Assembly: GCF_030445035.2 (NCBI RefSeq)
Contig: NC_080677.1
Span: 23,509,513 to 23,573,512 of the forward strand
Direction of reading: 5' to 3'
Origin: Dasypus novemcinctus
Taxonomy: Eukaryota > Chordata > Mammalia > Cingulata > Dasypodidae
DNA length: 64,000 bases
Positions 46,533 through 58,039 of this stretch are shown here, one piece after another. The notes below the pieces were generated by a model. It worked only from the letters and a program-made list of their open reading frames with translations. It did no database searches and was not told the DNA's origin. Within the stretch, counting starts at the first letter, position 1, and each line of letters begins with the position of its first letter. The position numbers were made by a program, and so were the translations under genes.

Positions 46533-46905
46533 TTTTTTTTTTTTTAAAGATTTTTATTTATTTATTTAATTTCCCCCCTCTCCCGGTTGTGTGTTCTCTG
46601 TGTCTATTTGCTGCGTCTTGTTTCTTTGTCCGCTTCTGTTGTCGTCAGTGGCACGGGAAGTGTGGGTGGCGCCATAACTGGGCAGGCTGCACTTTCTTTC
46701 GCGCTGGGCGGCTCTCCTTATGGGTGCACTCCTTGCGCGTGGGGCTCCCCTACGCGGGGGACACCCCTGCGTGGCAGGGCACTCCTTGTGCGCATCAGCA
46801 CTGCGCGAGGGCCAGCTCCACACGGATCAAGGAGGCCCGGGGTTTGAACCACGGACCTCCCATGTGGTAGACGGATGCCCTAACCACTGGGCCAGGTCCG
46901 CTGCC
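46533..46905 (-). mobile_element. DAS-SINE, antisense
   Basis: T-rich start, low-divergence body, reversed head ending gggccaggtccgctgccc. Target duplication catattattctt at about 46,520-46,531 and 46,906-46,917. Confidence 0.92.
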
Positions 46906-46917
46906 CATATTATTCTT

Positions 46918-47500
46918 CTTCTCACCATTCCACTAGAATACATCTTCATAAACTGGTTACTCCCTTAAAATATTGTATTATGTTTAGTAGTAAATAAGAA
47001 CAGTGAATTCTCTTGAATTTTGCATCTGCTTATTACAATACTACTTAAAACACCATTTTATAATTTTTTACACTTTCAATAGTTGAACAAATATGTGGTT
47101 CTTTTAATCTGAGTGAAGTTGCAAGTCAACACTTAATTTAAAAAAATGTATGAAATCACAGCATTACTTTCTGAAATGAAGGACTGAAATTCCTCTTTCC
47201 AACTTCTTCTTTCAATCCATCACTACTCTGCATCTTCCAGCTCTAGTCCTAGAAATAGCCATCACCTACTCTCAGTTTGAACAATAGCATACATAATAAA
47301 ACTAATTTAAAAGAACAAGGAAAGTACAAGCAACCAGTCTACACTTCTTGGTCATCTTGGTTACCACCCCATTTTTCTTGGTTTCTATACCTGTTTTATT
47401 GAAAATAAAGATTTTCAGAGTTTCCAGTGTTTGGTCTGTGTGATTAAATCTAGTCACTGATTTAGCTCCTTGAAATAACAAACTGCTGGGAACAGCTACG
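46918..47500. other. non-coding, no gene seen
   Basis: AT-rich, nothing named. Confidence 0.4.
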
Positions 47501-47504
47501 GGGC

Positions 47505-48060
47505 TGTATTAGTCAACCAAAGGGGTGCTGATGCAAAATACCTGAAATTGGTTGGTTTCTATGAAGGGTATCTATTTGGGGTAGGAGCTTACAGATGCCA
47601 GACCATAAAGCATAAGTTTCGGCTCACCAAAGTCTGTTTTCATGTGTTGGAGCAAGATGGCTGCTGACGACTACAAGGGTTCAGGCTTCCTGGGTTCCTC
47701 TGTTCCAGGGTCTTGCTTCTCTGTGGGATCAGGGTTCCTTTCTTCCCAGGGCTCGCTTCTTCCTGGGCTCGGGGTTCCTCTCTTCCTGAGGCTTGCTTCT
47801 CTCTCCTCTGCAAGCTTACTTCCTGGGGCTCCAGGTTAAGGCTTCAGCATCAAACTCCAACATCAAAAACCCTCAACTTGTCCTTTGCCATGTCTTTTAT
47901 CTGTGAGTCCCCACCCCTTGGTGGACACTAATGATGTGACCCAATCAAAGCCCTAATCAGAACTTAGTCACGCCCAGGTACAGACCAAATGACAAACATA
48001 ACCCAATATCTATTTTTGAAATACATAACTGTATCAAACTTCTACAGGGGCCAAATCTGG
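47505..48060. repeat. probable unclassified interspersed repeat
   Basis: The start (tattagtcaaccaaagggg) and layout suggest a transposon or LTR that I cannot name. The middle (47,680-47,810) is built of short imperfect units around 'gggttcctctcttcct' and 'cttgcttctct'. Several frames are open here only because of the repeated units. Confidence 0.4.
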
Positions 48061-48329
48061 TAGAAAGGCTGCTATGCTGAGATGCATCCAGTGCCCAAAA
48101 AGGCAGAACTGCCATGGGCAGGGAATTAAAATGAGGGGTAAACCGGCAGAAAATCGTCACCAAGGTGTGTAAAACAGGACTCGAGTGTAGTCACTATCCC
48201 TTGGACTTAGACCATCCATAAGGCCCTGTGACACAGTTAAAATTTTCAGAGAGAGATTTTCTAATTCTGTCAGCATTTCTCTCCTCACAGTTCACCTTTG
48301 GGGCTTTCAGACTCAGGGTTCCTGGGGAC

Positions 48330-48850
48330 GTCTGTCAGGGCTATATCGATTCTGCCCCTTCCGGCTCTCCGTAACACTCCTCTGTCAGGTTCGTTTGCTC
48401 CACCGCTGTCTCTGATTTTGCCTCTCGAGTCGTCCTCCCGTCCAGCCCTGTAGCTGCCATCCCCGGGCTCTGAGCCCAGTTGGTCGTCAGCTTCTCCCGG
48501 CGTCGGCGTGTTCCCCATCAGTGCCGAGTCCCGCCGCGCGCCGGCCGCCTCTGCTGACGGGTCCTGGCCCATCCGGCCGGGCGGGGCTCCTCCCTCGGGG
48601 ACACAGGCCCCGCCTGGAGAGGGGGAGCAGGCGGCTCCTCCGACCTGCAGAGACCGCTTCCCTCTGCCAACCCAGGCCGCGGGAGGGAGGCCCGAGCACC
48701 CGCAGCAGCGCCTGCCCCCCGGCGAGGGGCTGGTTCCCGGCTGAAGGGCCGCCTGCGCGCGCAGCGGAGCGAGCCGCCACCCCCGCCGCCCGCAGCCGCC
48801 GCCCGCAGCCGCCGCGGGCGCGTCTCCCGCCACGTGGCGCCTTTCACGCA
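48330..48850. promoter_or_regulatory. CpG island, candidate promoter
   Basis: A hand count gives about 50 CpG dinucleotides in the 360 bases 48,481-48,840, against almost none in flanking kilobases. GC is very high, with repeated ccgccgcccgcag units (48,783-48,812) and an E-box-like cacgtg at 48,832-48,837. An unmethylated germline promoter is the usual explanation. No TATA box stands out. No recognisable coding exon adjoins on either strand. The longest reverse frame (48,833-48,285) begins with GTG and is typical of chance openness in GC-rich DNA. Confidence 0.75.
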
Positions 48851-49640
48851 GAGAGGCAGGCTTTTCATCACGTCTCCAAGGCCTGTAGTTAGCTTACAAG
48901 GAGCTCTCTTTGAAGTCTGTCAGGTTGATGGAATCTCACATTGCAGGCACAGATGAGATGGACAAAGAAAGCAAGGTACAAGGAGGATGCAAAATTGCCC
49001 ATAATGAGCTCACGTATCTTGAGGGGACCTGTAATCTAATGAGAATGGATTTTGTTGAGGAGATTGTACACGAACAATTAATTATTCATGGCAGAGACAT
49101 CATTAGGATTTCATTTTGTTTAAAGGCCTCTAAGTGACTTGGGAAATTGGGTTAAGCTGGAGAAGAATTTCAGGAAAGAGACCGGGAGAGCTTTTCATTA
49201 TATTGACTTTTCTTGTATTTTCAGGATAGACATTATGAGTTGGCACATAAATTACACTCCAAGGAAAAACCTCCAAGGGTTTGCCTGGGCAAGAGTCTCC
49301 ACATGGGTAGATCATGGTCTTAGTTAGTCAGATGGAAGCAGATTGCCAGAGATTTGTGGAAGGATTAAGGGGTTTATTTAGGAATTCAGTAATAATTTGA
49401 TTTGATGTTTTGGTTACTTCAGGAATGTGAGAAAGTCTCTGTGAAATGACAGGAGGATTTGTGCAACCTGTGACATACCCGGTCCTTTTCTCTGGTGTCC
49501 TGTGGGAGGTGAGCCCCTGTTCACTTCCAATATGTGTAAGGTAAGATGTTCTTATAAGAGACCTGGAGTATTATAGGCTCTATTGTCTGCTGAAAGACAA
49601 ACATCAGAAATTGATGTCAGGTTGAGATTTCAGTGTGGGA
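48851..49640. other. flank of the CpG island, no confirmed exon
   Basis: The + strand has an open stretch (48,910-49,137) that begins with a non-ATG codon and has no recognised product. A possible donor (aaag|gtacaag) lies near 48,976. Nothing more can be supported. Confidence 0.35.
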
Positions 49641-49649
49641 CTGATTCTA

Positions 49650-49855
49650 AATATAGAGTTAGAGATCTAAGGATAAATTTATAGAGGGCATTGCCTAGAA
49701 GATCAGTTTCTTTGGGCAATTGAGAAATGTTAGTTGAATGAACTCAAATGTTGAATTAATTCAGGAGTTTTTGTCTATTTTGTCTGTGTTTGTACCAGCA
49801 CCCAGGACAGTCTCTCATACATAGTAAGTGCTCCATAAATATTAGCTGTTGAGGA
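49650..49855 (+). repeat. MIR-like fragment
   Basis: 'ccagcacccaggacagtctc' and 'catagtaagtgctccataaatatt' correspond to the MIR 3' end. The upstream part is weak. Confidence 0.5.
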
Positions 49856-49859
49856 AATT

Positions 49860-50249
49860 TAAGGTTAATACAATAAATCAGGATTTGTCTGTGTGGGGAA
49901 AAGCTCACCAACCAGGATTTGCTATTGTGGAGGAGAGGTTGGCAAACGGGAGACTCTCTTCCCTGTTTAGGGACTAAATAGTTCTGTAACACCTCTAGAA
50001 TGATGCAGTGTTGGGGTTAGCACGTGCAGAGGTGGAGCTGGATTAGAAAGGGCTGACGTGGAATCAGGAAGACCTGGGGTTGTTAGCTGTGACCCGGGCC
50101 AACCACCACAGAGATCCACACCCACCATGTGCCAAGATCCCTGCCCTCAAAGAAATACACGTCGTAATAGGAGGGAAATGTCAGTAAACAATAAATGTAG
50201 CAAAAAGGAAATTACATTCCATGGTAGAAGGTGATGACTGCTATAGGGG

Positions 50250-50281
<32 letters not shown>

Positions 50282-51345
50282 TGGGTTTGCCCAATATGAT
50301 TTTATTCTGCTTTTCTCATTTTCCACATACTTGTCTCATGGAAAAACAAGTTATTTCCATAGATTTATATATTTCCAGCAACAAACTTTTATAACCACTA
50401 TTTAAATTTAATGGTTTTTATGCAATGGTGCCTCTAATTTTCATCAGCAGAATTCTCCCAGTGGCTTCTTTATTTTAATATCAAAATTTACAACCCCTTT
50501 ATACATTATCTCAGCCTCTCCGTACCTCTATGCTACACAAAATGGCAAGATGGCATGTTGTTTTCTTAGCTTGACACATACCACAGCCAGAATTCCACGA
50601 CACAGTTTACACATTTTTAGCTAATGTTTAGGCCTTGAGAACAGACTCTCCTCTCTTGAAATCAAATCCTTTGCTTTCAACACTGCTTCCTTCATGCCGG
50701 GATGAGGATGAAAAATCTTACCCCTGAGGTTGGCGCCAGGGCCCTGATTCTGAATGAAGCGCGAGGACAGGGACAAAGCAGCGTTCTGGGCAGAAAGAAA
50801 TGTTTCTTCTCTCTGTTTAGCTTATAGCCAAATTGAGAGAATTTGTTTTCATACCAAACAGACACGTTTGTGGGAATGGGAAGGGAAACTTGTGTTTATG
50901 ATTAAGTCTCAAGATGGTTCCACTCTGACCTAGTTTTGTTCAGCTTATAGTAAATTGTGGCTTCTTGACTCATAACTGCTAGGAATTTTAGCACTCTGTT
51001 ATCCAGGAATGATTTACAATAATTTTTTTTTCTTGTTCCTTCTTGAAAACAACCATTTACAGAGACACCTTTCTGCCTTTATTTCTATCCTCATACAGTC
51101 CTTCCCACCTCTCAAACCAGTTTTCAAGTGGGGTCCTGGCTTCTGCCTGGGAATCATTTGGCCACACTGCTGTAAGCTGTAGTAAGTACACATTGCAGGC
51201 CTGGGGTGCATGGTTATATTTCAAGGGAATCGCTATGTAAGAGTCGTCACCATCTCCACTGCTGTAACCTGGGTGGAGCCCAGGTACTGGTCCTACTTCT
51301 GGCATGGTTGCCTGAGTGAACTCAAGGCAGGTCCATTGCAAGGAT
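49860..51345. other. mostly non-coding, no gene seen
   Basis: Holds an A-run joined to (ta)n at 50,250-50,281. Between 50,095 and 50,250 the text 'ccctgccctcaaagaaatac ... gtaaacaataaatg' resembles a common old mammalian repeat. The rest is apparently unique. Confidence 0.4.
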
Positions 51346-51529
51346 GTTCCCTCTTGACTGCTGGTCTGGCCACAGGAACCTTTGCCACTGCTTTCAAGTT
51401 AAGGTGCTTGGGTTCCAGTCTCCTTGGGCTCCCATGCAAATATGTCATTTGAGGTTTGGATACCTCTGTTCCTCTCAGAAATCTTGAAGGTGGAGAAGGC
51501 CCCTTCCCCCTAAGACCCTTAGGCCTGCC

Positions 51530-51705
51530 CTTCTCAGCCTGTTTGCTTGTGAGAATCCCCAGCAGGCTTGAAAAATACCCTGCCTGGGTCCCACTCCAGA
51601 CCAAATGGCGTCTGAATCTTTGGGGATGGGCCTAGGTGATTGGTAGATTTAAAAACTTTCTGGATGATTCTAAATGCAGCCAGAGTTGAGAGACACTGCC
51701 CTAGG
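51530..51705 (-). repeat. MER5A-like hAT element in copy A
   Basis: 'gcttgaaaaataccctgcct', 'cactccagaccaaatgg', 'aaaactttctggatgattct' and 'gcagccagagttgagagaca' follow MER5A in order. The orthologous element in copy B is at 58,237-58,410. Confidence 0.7.
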
Positions 51706-51911
51706 ACAGTGACCTGGCAAAACCCTCCTAGTGGGCAAGACAAAAGTCCTTCTCCTCCTCCCAAAGTACTGCAGTTAGCAAGACAAAACAAAATTAAATG
51801 AATGAATCTAGACATTAATTTCTCAACATCTCACCCTGTTGCATAAAGATCCAGAAGCTACAGTTTTGCTCACATCCTTCATTAAATCCTCAGGTTAAAA
51901 ATTTAATTATG

Positions 51912-52055
51912 GGGGGAGTGGATGTGGCTCAAGCAATTGGGTGCCTGCCTCCCACATGGGAGGTCCTGGGTTCGGTTGCCAATGCCTCCTAAAGAAGATG
52001 AGCAGACAGACAAGGGAACCATCTGGGATGGGTGGGGGAAAAGTAATAGACAAAC
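51912..52055 (+). mobile_element. short tRNA-head SINE
   Basis: Head ggggagtggatgtggctcaa with B box (gggttcggttgccaatg), short body and A-rich end. The flanking duplication aaatttaattatg is at 51,899-51,911 and again at 52,059-52,071. It is absent from copy B, so it inserted after the duplication. Confidence 0.88.
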
Positions 52056-52640
52056 AAAAAATTTAATTATGAAATGACCTGTTCATATTCTTAAATGGAT
52101 ACTTTTGAGACTTCTGAGACTTTTTTTCCCAATAAAATTCACAATTTTGCTGTAAGTGTGAATATAGTGCTATTATTTGACTCTTTCCAATTCTGGGAAT
52201 TTTCATTTTTAAATCTTTCCTTATTTGGTAGATGAAAGTGGTTTTTCATGTGTTCAATAAATATTGAGCATTTGCTAATATGCCAAGGTCTACATTGAAT
52301 ACCATGTGACTTTCATTTGAAAATGTTTAGTTCCTTGTTGAGATTGAACATCTTTTCATGTGCCCAGTAGCTAATTATATTTCCTATTTGTAAAGCTCAC
52401 TCTGGCTGTGGTGAGATGGATGGACAGTGGGAGGGGAGAGGCCGGAATGGAGGATGGGAGATCCATCCAGAGGCTATCACAGCAGCACAGGGGGCAGCTA
52501 ATGGTAGGTGGGATTAGTTTGAGCAGTGAAGATGACGAGAAGTAGTCAGATTTGGCATGTGTTAAGTGGAGGTAGAACTAATAGAATTTTCTGATGGATT
52601 GTTTATAGACTGTGAGGGAAAAAAGGGAATCAAGGATGTG

Positions 52641-53540
52641 GCTCCCAAATTTTTGGGTTGAGAACTGGGTGGGCAGTGGTGTCATTTCATAAAGTGGGGA
52701 GGGCTGGGGATTGAGGTTATGGTGACTTGAAGGAGAGAGGAGGTGGCTGGTCTTGCTCTCAGCTGGAAGTGTCAGATGCCCTGGGAGCAAGCTTCCAGAA
52801 GAAGATGTAAGGGCCACAAGGGGTGTCTTTGGTGTTGTGGCAGTCAGATGGCGACAGGCTCACAGTGGCAGAAGCCTGTTCTTCCCAAAAGCCCAAGGCG
52901 CTGTCTTGCATGTATAAGATGTAAATATCTTTCCCCAGCTTCTCTGTTTCCTGATTTTAAAAACTTAATCTTATATTATAAGCATGTTCCTATATTTGAA
53001 TACTTGAAAAAACAAAAATTTTTATGTTATTTGGAATTATATAGAGGTAAATATTTTGCTGATTTATTTCCATACCGTTGGACTTAGATATTTCTAAAAT
53101 TTTGTAAATATATGTTGAAATAAACATTTTTTTTGTGTGTGTATGTGTGCGCTCATATATTATTTGCTGAATTATTCCTTAGGATAAGTTTCCAGAATTG
53201 ATTGTTGCATCAGAAGATGCGATCCTTTTATTTTAGTCCTTAGTATATCATCTAGTCCAGAAACAAGTTCAGTCTTCCATCCATGCCTCCAGACTCTTGG
53301 CCTTCCTTTCTCCTCACAGCAGGGCTCTGTAATTGCCCCCTTATCTCCCAATCCTCCCTAGAACCACATTTCCCTTAGAGCCAGCCATCCCTTCCCTTCT
53401 AGAATTCCACCAGTAATTTTGACATGTCTCTTGTATTTGCACTGGAGCCACCATTGAAGATAGTCAGAATTTTTCCATAAAATCTGGTTGGAAAAAATAA
53501 CAGTACAATAATAATATTTTGAGGTATGTCATAAAAAGAT
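52641..53540. other. non-coding; partly old repeat text
   Basis: 52,400-52,710 belongs to a common old interspersed repeat that extends beyond copy A. 52,925-53,230 has L1 3'-UTR-like antisense text (ttccttaggataagtttcca). No gene. Confidence 0.4.
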
Positions 53541-53544
53541 ATTA

Positions 53545-53880
53545 GAGGTAGTGGTGGTGGCTCAAACAGTTAGGCACCTCCTTCCCACATCAGAGGTCCC
53601 AGGTTCAGCTCCTGGTACCTCCTAAAGAAACCAGGAAAATGAACAGACACAGCAAGTGAAAAACAAGGGGGTGGGGAGAAAGAAATAAATAAAACAAATC
53701 TTAAAGAAAAGGGGGAGCAGAGGTGGCTCAAGTGATTGGGCACCTCCCTCCCACTTTGAAGGCCTTGGGTTCAGCTCCCGGTGCCTCCTAAAAAGAAACA
53801 AGGAAGATGAACAGACACAGCAAGTGCAAACAACAAGGGGGCTGGGAGAAATAAATAAAATAAATCTTAAAAAAAAAAAA
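53545..53880 (+). mobile_element. Two short tRNA-head SINEs in tandem
   Basis: Unit 1 (53,545-53,710) and unit 2 (53,711-53,880) have the same build: head (gtggtggctcaaacag / aggtggctcaagtgat), B box (ggttcagctcc), 'gaacagacacagcaagtg', 'aaataaataaa', A-rich end. No body of the main DAS type. Either a tandem pair moved together, or one inserted into the tail of the other. Confidence 0.8.
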
Positions 53881-53904
53881 ATATCAGGGCTCAGAGAGAG
53901 CTAA

Positions 53905-54130
53905 GTGTGAATTTTAATCTTACCATTTACTAACTAAAATGTGTAAAGGATTCTTAAGCCTATAGATATGTGATTTGAAACCTTGGGCAAATCATTTTTA
54001 CTCTGAGCCTCATATTCTCAATTTAAATGAAGAGAATAATGACTGTTTCACAGGATTATTGTTGGGATGCATGGGAATACATGGTAAAATATACCCTGGC
54101 TCATATTTAGTGCACAATAATCTTTATTAC
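53905..54130 (+). repeat. MIR, sense
   Basis: 'cttgggcaaatcatttttac', 'ctgagcctcatattctcaat', 'ggattattgttgggatgcat' is the MIR core and tail. Confidence 0.7.
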
Positions 54131-54175
54131 TTTGTTTTCCTTCTGTTTCATGTTCCTTCCCTTTGGATCTTTTTA

Positions 54176-54570
54176 TTTATTTATTTATTTTTAATTTCTC
54201 TCCGCCCCCCCCCCCAGTTGTCTGCTCTCTGTGTGCTCCTTTGTGACCACTTCTATCCTTATCAGTGGCCCTGGGAATCTGTGTTTTCTTTTTGTTGCGT
54301 CATCTTGCTGTGTCAGCTCTCTGGGTTTGTGGTGCCATTTCTGGGCAGGCTGCACTTTCTTTTGCGCTGGGCGGCTCTCCTTACAGGGCACACTCCTTGT
54401 GCGTGGGGCTCCTCTACACGGGGGACACCCCTGCGTGGCATGGCACTCCTTGCGCGCATCAGCACTGTGCATGGGCCAGCTCCACATGGGTCAAGGAGGC
54501 CCCGGGTTTGAACCTTGGACCTCCCATGTGGTAGGCAGATCCCCTATCCATTGGGCCAAGTCCACTTCCC
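54176..54570 (-). mobile_element. DAS-SINE, antisense
   Basis: Ends in gggccaagtccacttccc. Perfect 12-bp target duplication tggatcttttta at 54,164-54,175 and 54,571-54,582. Confidence 0.93.
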
Positions 54571-54582
54571 TGGATCTTTTTA

Positions 54583-55715
54583 GATTATTATTTACTATTA
54601 GATATTTTTGTGGCATTAATTAAAAATAAAAAGGCCTGAACTTAAATGACATTTTAGTGTGACAGTTGGCTGTAGTTTTTTTCCCTTCTTTGCTCACCCA
54701 ACCGTAGGAGTCTTCCTTAGTCAGAAAGTAGAACATAAAATTTCTTTTCTTAGAGCCATAGCAGAATAAACCAGAGGTTTTCATGCTTCACTCTGTAATA
54801 TTTTGTTTCCTTCACCAATGTAATTCCATTATTGTGGGAAATAAAGTGAATGCTGATACCTGGATGGAGGGGGAATCAGCTGAATACAAAGTTCTTTGGC
54901 AACGAATGAGTGGTGTGCATTAAAATGATAAAATGTCAGGTTACCATTTCTTTGCCTTTGGTTTGTAAGCACTACATATAAGCAACTTGCAAGAATGTTA
55001 GGGTGCTGGGGGGCAGAGAGGGGAGCCCAGTCGATACCTCCGAATGCTACTTCCATCCACATTAAGGTTATAAATAGGAATGGTGCCAACATTTCAACTT
55101 CTAACTGCTGAGATTCTTCAGTTACTGGGAAAATGCAAAAATAAATCAAGACACTTATATAATTTTAATTTCACTTGCAAGAAAAATGCGAGCCAAACCT
55201 TGTACCTTTAAGCCAGACCGACCTGCCCCAGACCATCAGCAAATAGGCACAAAGGTGTCCTTTAGCTGAATGGGCTCAGTTTTGGTATGCTCAATTCCAA
55301 TTCCATCCCAAGCTTTTGGCTAGGTCTCATAATGGTAGCCCTGTTTTTGCTGGATGGATTTTGTGTTTGAATTTTTTCCCCCCTACTTTGACTCTTAGAT
55401 GGCTTATGGGCTTCAGTTCTGGCTTCCCCCCTCCTGATTACTTTGAGTAGAATCCTGAGTCCTAATTTTGGTCTGATGATCAAATACCTACTTGGGCTCT
55501 GGTTAGCCACATCATAGTTCCCTGAATATTTGGATTTCAGAAAAAAAAGCAATCCTGATTGTGGTAGCCCTGAAGGTGCCCTGAACATGCCAAGAGTTCT
55601 TGCTCCTTGTCTGAAGCCTGATGCCACAGCCTCAAGCCTTCTTCTGAAGATTGAAGACTCACCTTTAGGTAGGTAGGGACATCATTTGTTTATGAGCAAG
55701 ACCAAAATTTGGCAT
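54583..55715. other. non-coding, no gene seen
   Basis: No repeat named. Frames at 54,829-55,149 and 55,262-55,627 (- strand) have no domain-like content that I can recognise. Confidence 0.4.
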
Positions 55716-55719
55716 AAGC

Positions 55720-56205
55720 CTGGTGGTAGGCAGAATAAGGACCCTCTGAAGATGTCCCCTTCCTAATCCCCAGATCCCGTGGTGATGTTATGTTCCAAGC
55801 AGATGGAATTGAGTGGGCTCATTAGCTGACCTTGAGATGGGGAGATGATGCTGGATTATCTGGGTGGACTCCATGTAATCACAAGGGTTTTTTAAAGTGG
55901 AACAGGGAAACAGGAAAAGACAGAGCCAGAAAGAAATTTGAAGATGCTATACTGCTGGCTTTGAAGATGGAGAAAGGTGCCATGAGCCACGGAATGTAGA
56001 CAGCTTCCAGGAGTTGGAAATGGCAAGGAAACAGATTCTCCTTTAGGATCTCCAGAAGGAATGCACCCTGTCAATACCTTGATTTTAATCCTATAAAATG
56101 CATTTTAGGTTTCTGGTCTCCAGAACTGTAAGAGAATAAATTTGGGTTGTTCAGAGCCACTAAGGTTGTGGTCATTTGTTACAGCAGCAATAGGAGCAAT
56201 ATACT
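55720..56205 (+). mobile_element. MLT1-type LTR
   Basis: 'ggtggtaggcagaataagga', 'cctaatccccagatcccgtg', 'tgctggctttgaagatggag', 'ccttgattttaatcctataa', 'ctccagaactgtaagagaat', 'gttacagcagcaatagga' follow a MaLR LTR from start to end. Confidence 0.72.
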
Positions 56206-56950
56206 GCTCCCCTACCACCCCCCAACAACAAAAAAGACCCTTCCTAGTCCATGATGATTTTTTATAACCTAAAAAAATTCGTTCTTGAACATATAAGGTT
56301 AAACTGCACTTAAAATGCCTGGTCTACTGAATGTAATTTAGTTGCTTTTCTAGTGAAACATTGGTGTTTGGGAATCAGAAAGGGTCAACAAAGATAGATG
56401 GACTTCAGTAAGACTCCTATCCTTTCTGTCATAGAGGGACTTCACTAAGAGGAAGACTCCTTTGGACATTAGGCAGAATACCTAAGCAGGCCCATTAGCT
56501 TTTTTGTTGTGGGTGCAACTGAGCTTGCCTCTGACTAGCTGATGGCAAGGAAAGGCTAATGCAGAACATGATGGCCATCCAGAAGTGTACCTCTGTGCCT
56601 CAGTGGCAGAGAACACATTTGCCCTAATTCAGGAATGTTTATGTTCTTTCCATAAAAGATTCACTCTGTGCTTGTACTTGACCCTGACCCATCCTTAGGG
56701 AAGAAGTGCTAGTGGTGGGGGTGGACAGAGAAAGCAAAAGAGGAGCTTACTCTGGGGGGGGGGGGGCTGTCTCATCCTCTCATTTATCTAGCGTCATCTG
56801 CAGGGATGTATGAAGGCCCTGCTTTGCATTTTTGTGGGTGAGCTAAGGCTGTAAAATGAATCCAAGGCAGAATATGGCAAGTGACAGAAGAAGGCAAGGA
56901 AAGGAGAGAGAGGAAATTGTCTAGTCTAAATTCATACGTACATATGTATT
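56206..56950. other. non-coding, no gene seen
   Basis: Nothing recognised apart from a poly(G) run of 14 at 56,754-56,767. Confidence 0.4.
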
Positions 56951-56954
56951 TTTC

Positions 56955-57780
56955 ATATAATAAACTTTATTTTTAAAGAAGTTTTATTTTTTATTTTTTT
57001 AAAGATTTATTTTTTATTTATTTCTCTCCCCCCCCCCCCGGTTGTCTGCTCTCTGTGTCCATTTACTGTGTTTTCTTCTGTGACTGCTCCTATCCTTATC
57101 AGTGGCACTGGGAATCTGTGTTTCTTTTTGTTGCATCATCTTGTGTCAGCTCTCTGTGTGTGCGGTGTCACTCTTGGGCAGGCTGCACTTCCTTTCGTGC
57201 TGAGTGGCTCTCCTTATGGGGTGCGCTCCTTGTGCATAGGGCTCCCCTATGTGGGGAACACCCCTGCATGTCAGGGCACTCCTTGTGTGCATTAGCACTG
57301 TGCATTGGCAGCTCCACACGGATCAAGGAGGCCTGGGGTTTGAACCACGGACCTCCCATGTGGTAGGCGGATGCCCTATCCATTGGGCCAAGTCTGCTTC
57401 CCAAAGAAGTTTTAGATTACAGAAAAGTTACATTGAAAGTATGGGGGACTCCCATCTACCCCACTCCTCCCTGCCCCCATTTTCTCATACTGATAACATC
57501 TTACATTAATGTGGTGCATTTGTTACAATTGATGAATAAATATTGAAGATCTGTATTTTACATTATGGTTTACACTTTGCACTGTACAGTTTTATAGGTT
57601 TTGACAAAATGTGTAATGGCCTGTATCCATTATTGTGATATCATGCAGAACAATTCCAGTGCCCTAAAAATGCCCCATGTTCCACCTATTCTTCCCTTCC
57701 CCTTCCACTCTCTTTATATCAATGTTACAAGGTCTCCTGTTACTACAATAATAAGTCTACTTTCTTTTGAAAATTCCAGC
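56955..57780 (-). repeat. old L1 3'-UTR, antisense, split by a SINE
   Basis: 'agttttagattacagaaaag', 'ggtgcatttgttacaattga' and 'aatggcctgtatccattatt' are the reversed L1 3' UTR. The SINE at 56,987 is inserted near its end. Confidence 0.7.
56987..57402 (-). mobile_element. DAS-SINE, antisense
   Basis: Target duplication aaagaagtttta at 56,975-56,986 and 57,403-57,414. The reversed head ends gggccaagtctgcttccc. Confidence 0.92.
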
Positions 57781-58035
57781 CAGGAAATTTTACCAGATAA
57801 GATGGTTTGCAATTTATCTTATGTTATCTTTACAAGGGCTCTTATTTTAAAGAAGAAAAAAGTGATCCATTTATTGAACACTTAATCATGTGACAGGCAA
57901 TATCCTAAATTCTTCACAGAAAATCTAATTCATTTAGATACTAGGCTTTGGGTATTATAAAAATTTGGACTAAGTTGGAAAAAATGTTCCTTTTTACAAT
58001 ATTATTTTATGGAAAAAAGGTTGGTTATATAACCA
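57781..58035. other. non-coding, no gene seen
   Basis: AT-rich, nothing named. Confidence 0.4.
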
Positions 58036-58039
58036 ATAA

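Larger units (their letters stand above)
51350..52640. repeat. Local duplication, copy A
   Basis: Collinear with 58,040-59,180 over its whole length. Shared landmarks in the same order are 'ctgctggtctggccacagga', 'gtggagaaggcc', a MER5A element, 'tgcataaagatccagaagct', 'aataaaattcacaat', 'gcaataaatatt'-like text, 'gagattgaacatcttt', 'atatttcctatttgtaaagc', 'gatggacagtgggag' and 'agtttgagcagtgaagatga'. Copy A was later interrupted by a tRNA-SINE (51,912-52,055). No gene is evident inside. Confidence 0.85.

Noticed and set aside
48285-48833. 182-codon reverse-strand frame in the CpG island
   Set aside because: It begins with GTG, not ATG, and its Gly/Ala/Arg/Pro-rich composition is that expected from any GC-rich DNA. 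Several frames on both strands are open at once.
48910-49137. 75-codon frame beside the CpG island as a first exon product
   Set aside because: No ATG at the start, no recognisable domain. A donor-like site inside is not enough evidence.
50250-50281. A-run plus (TA)n as a functional AT-rich element
   Set aside because: Simple sequence repeat without further support. The same holds for 34,230-34,268 and 62,260-62,350.
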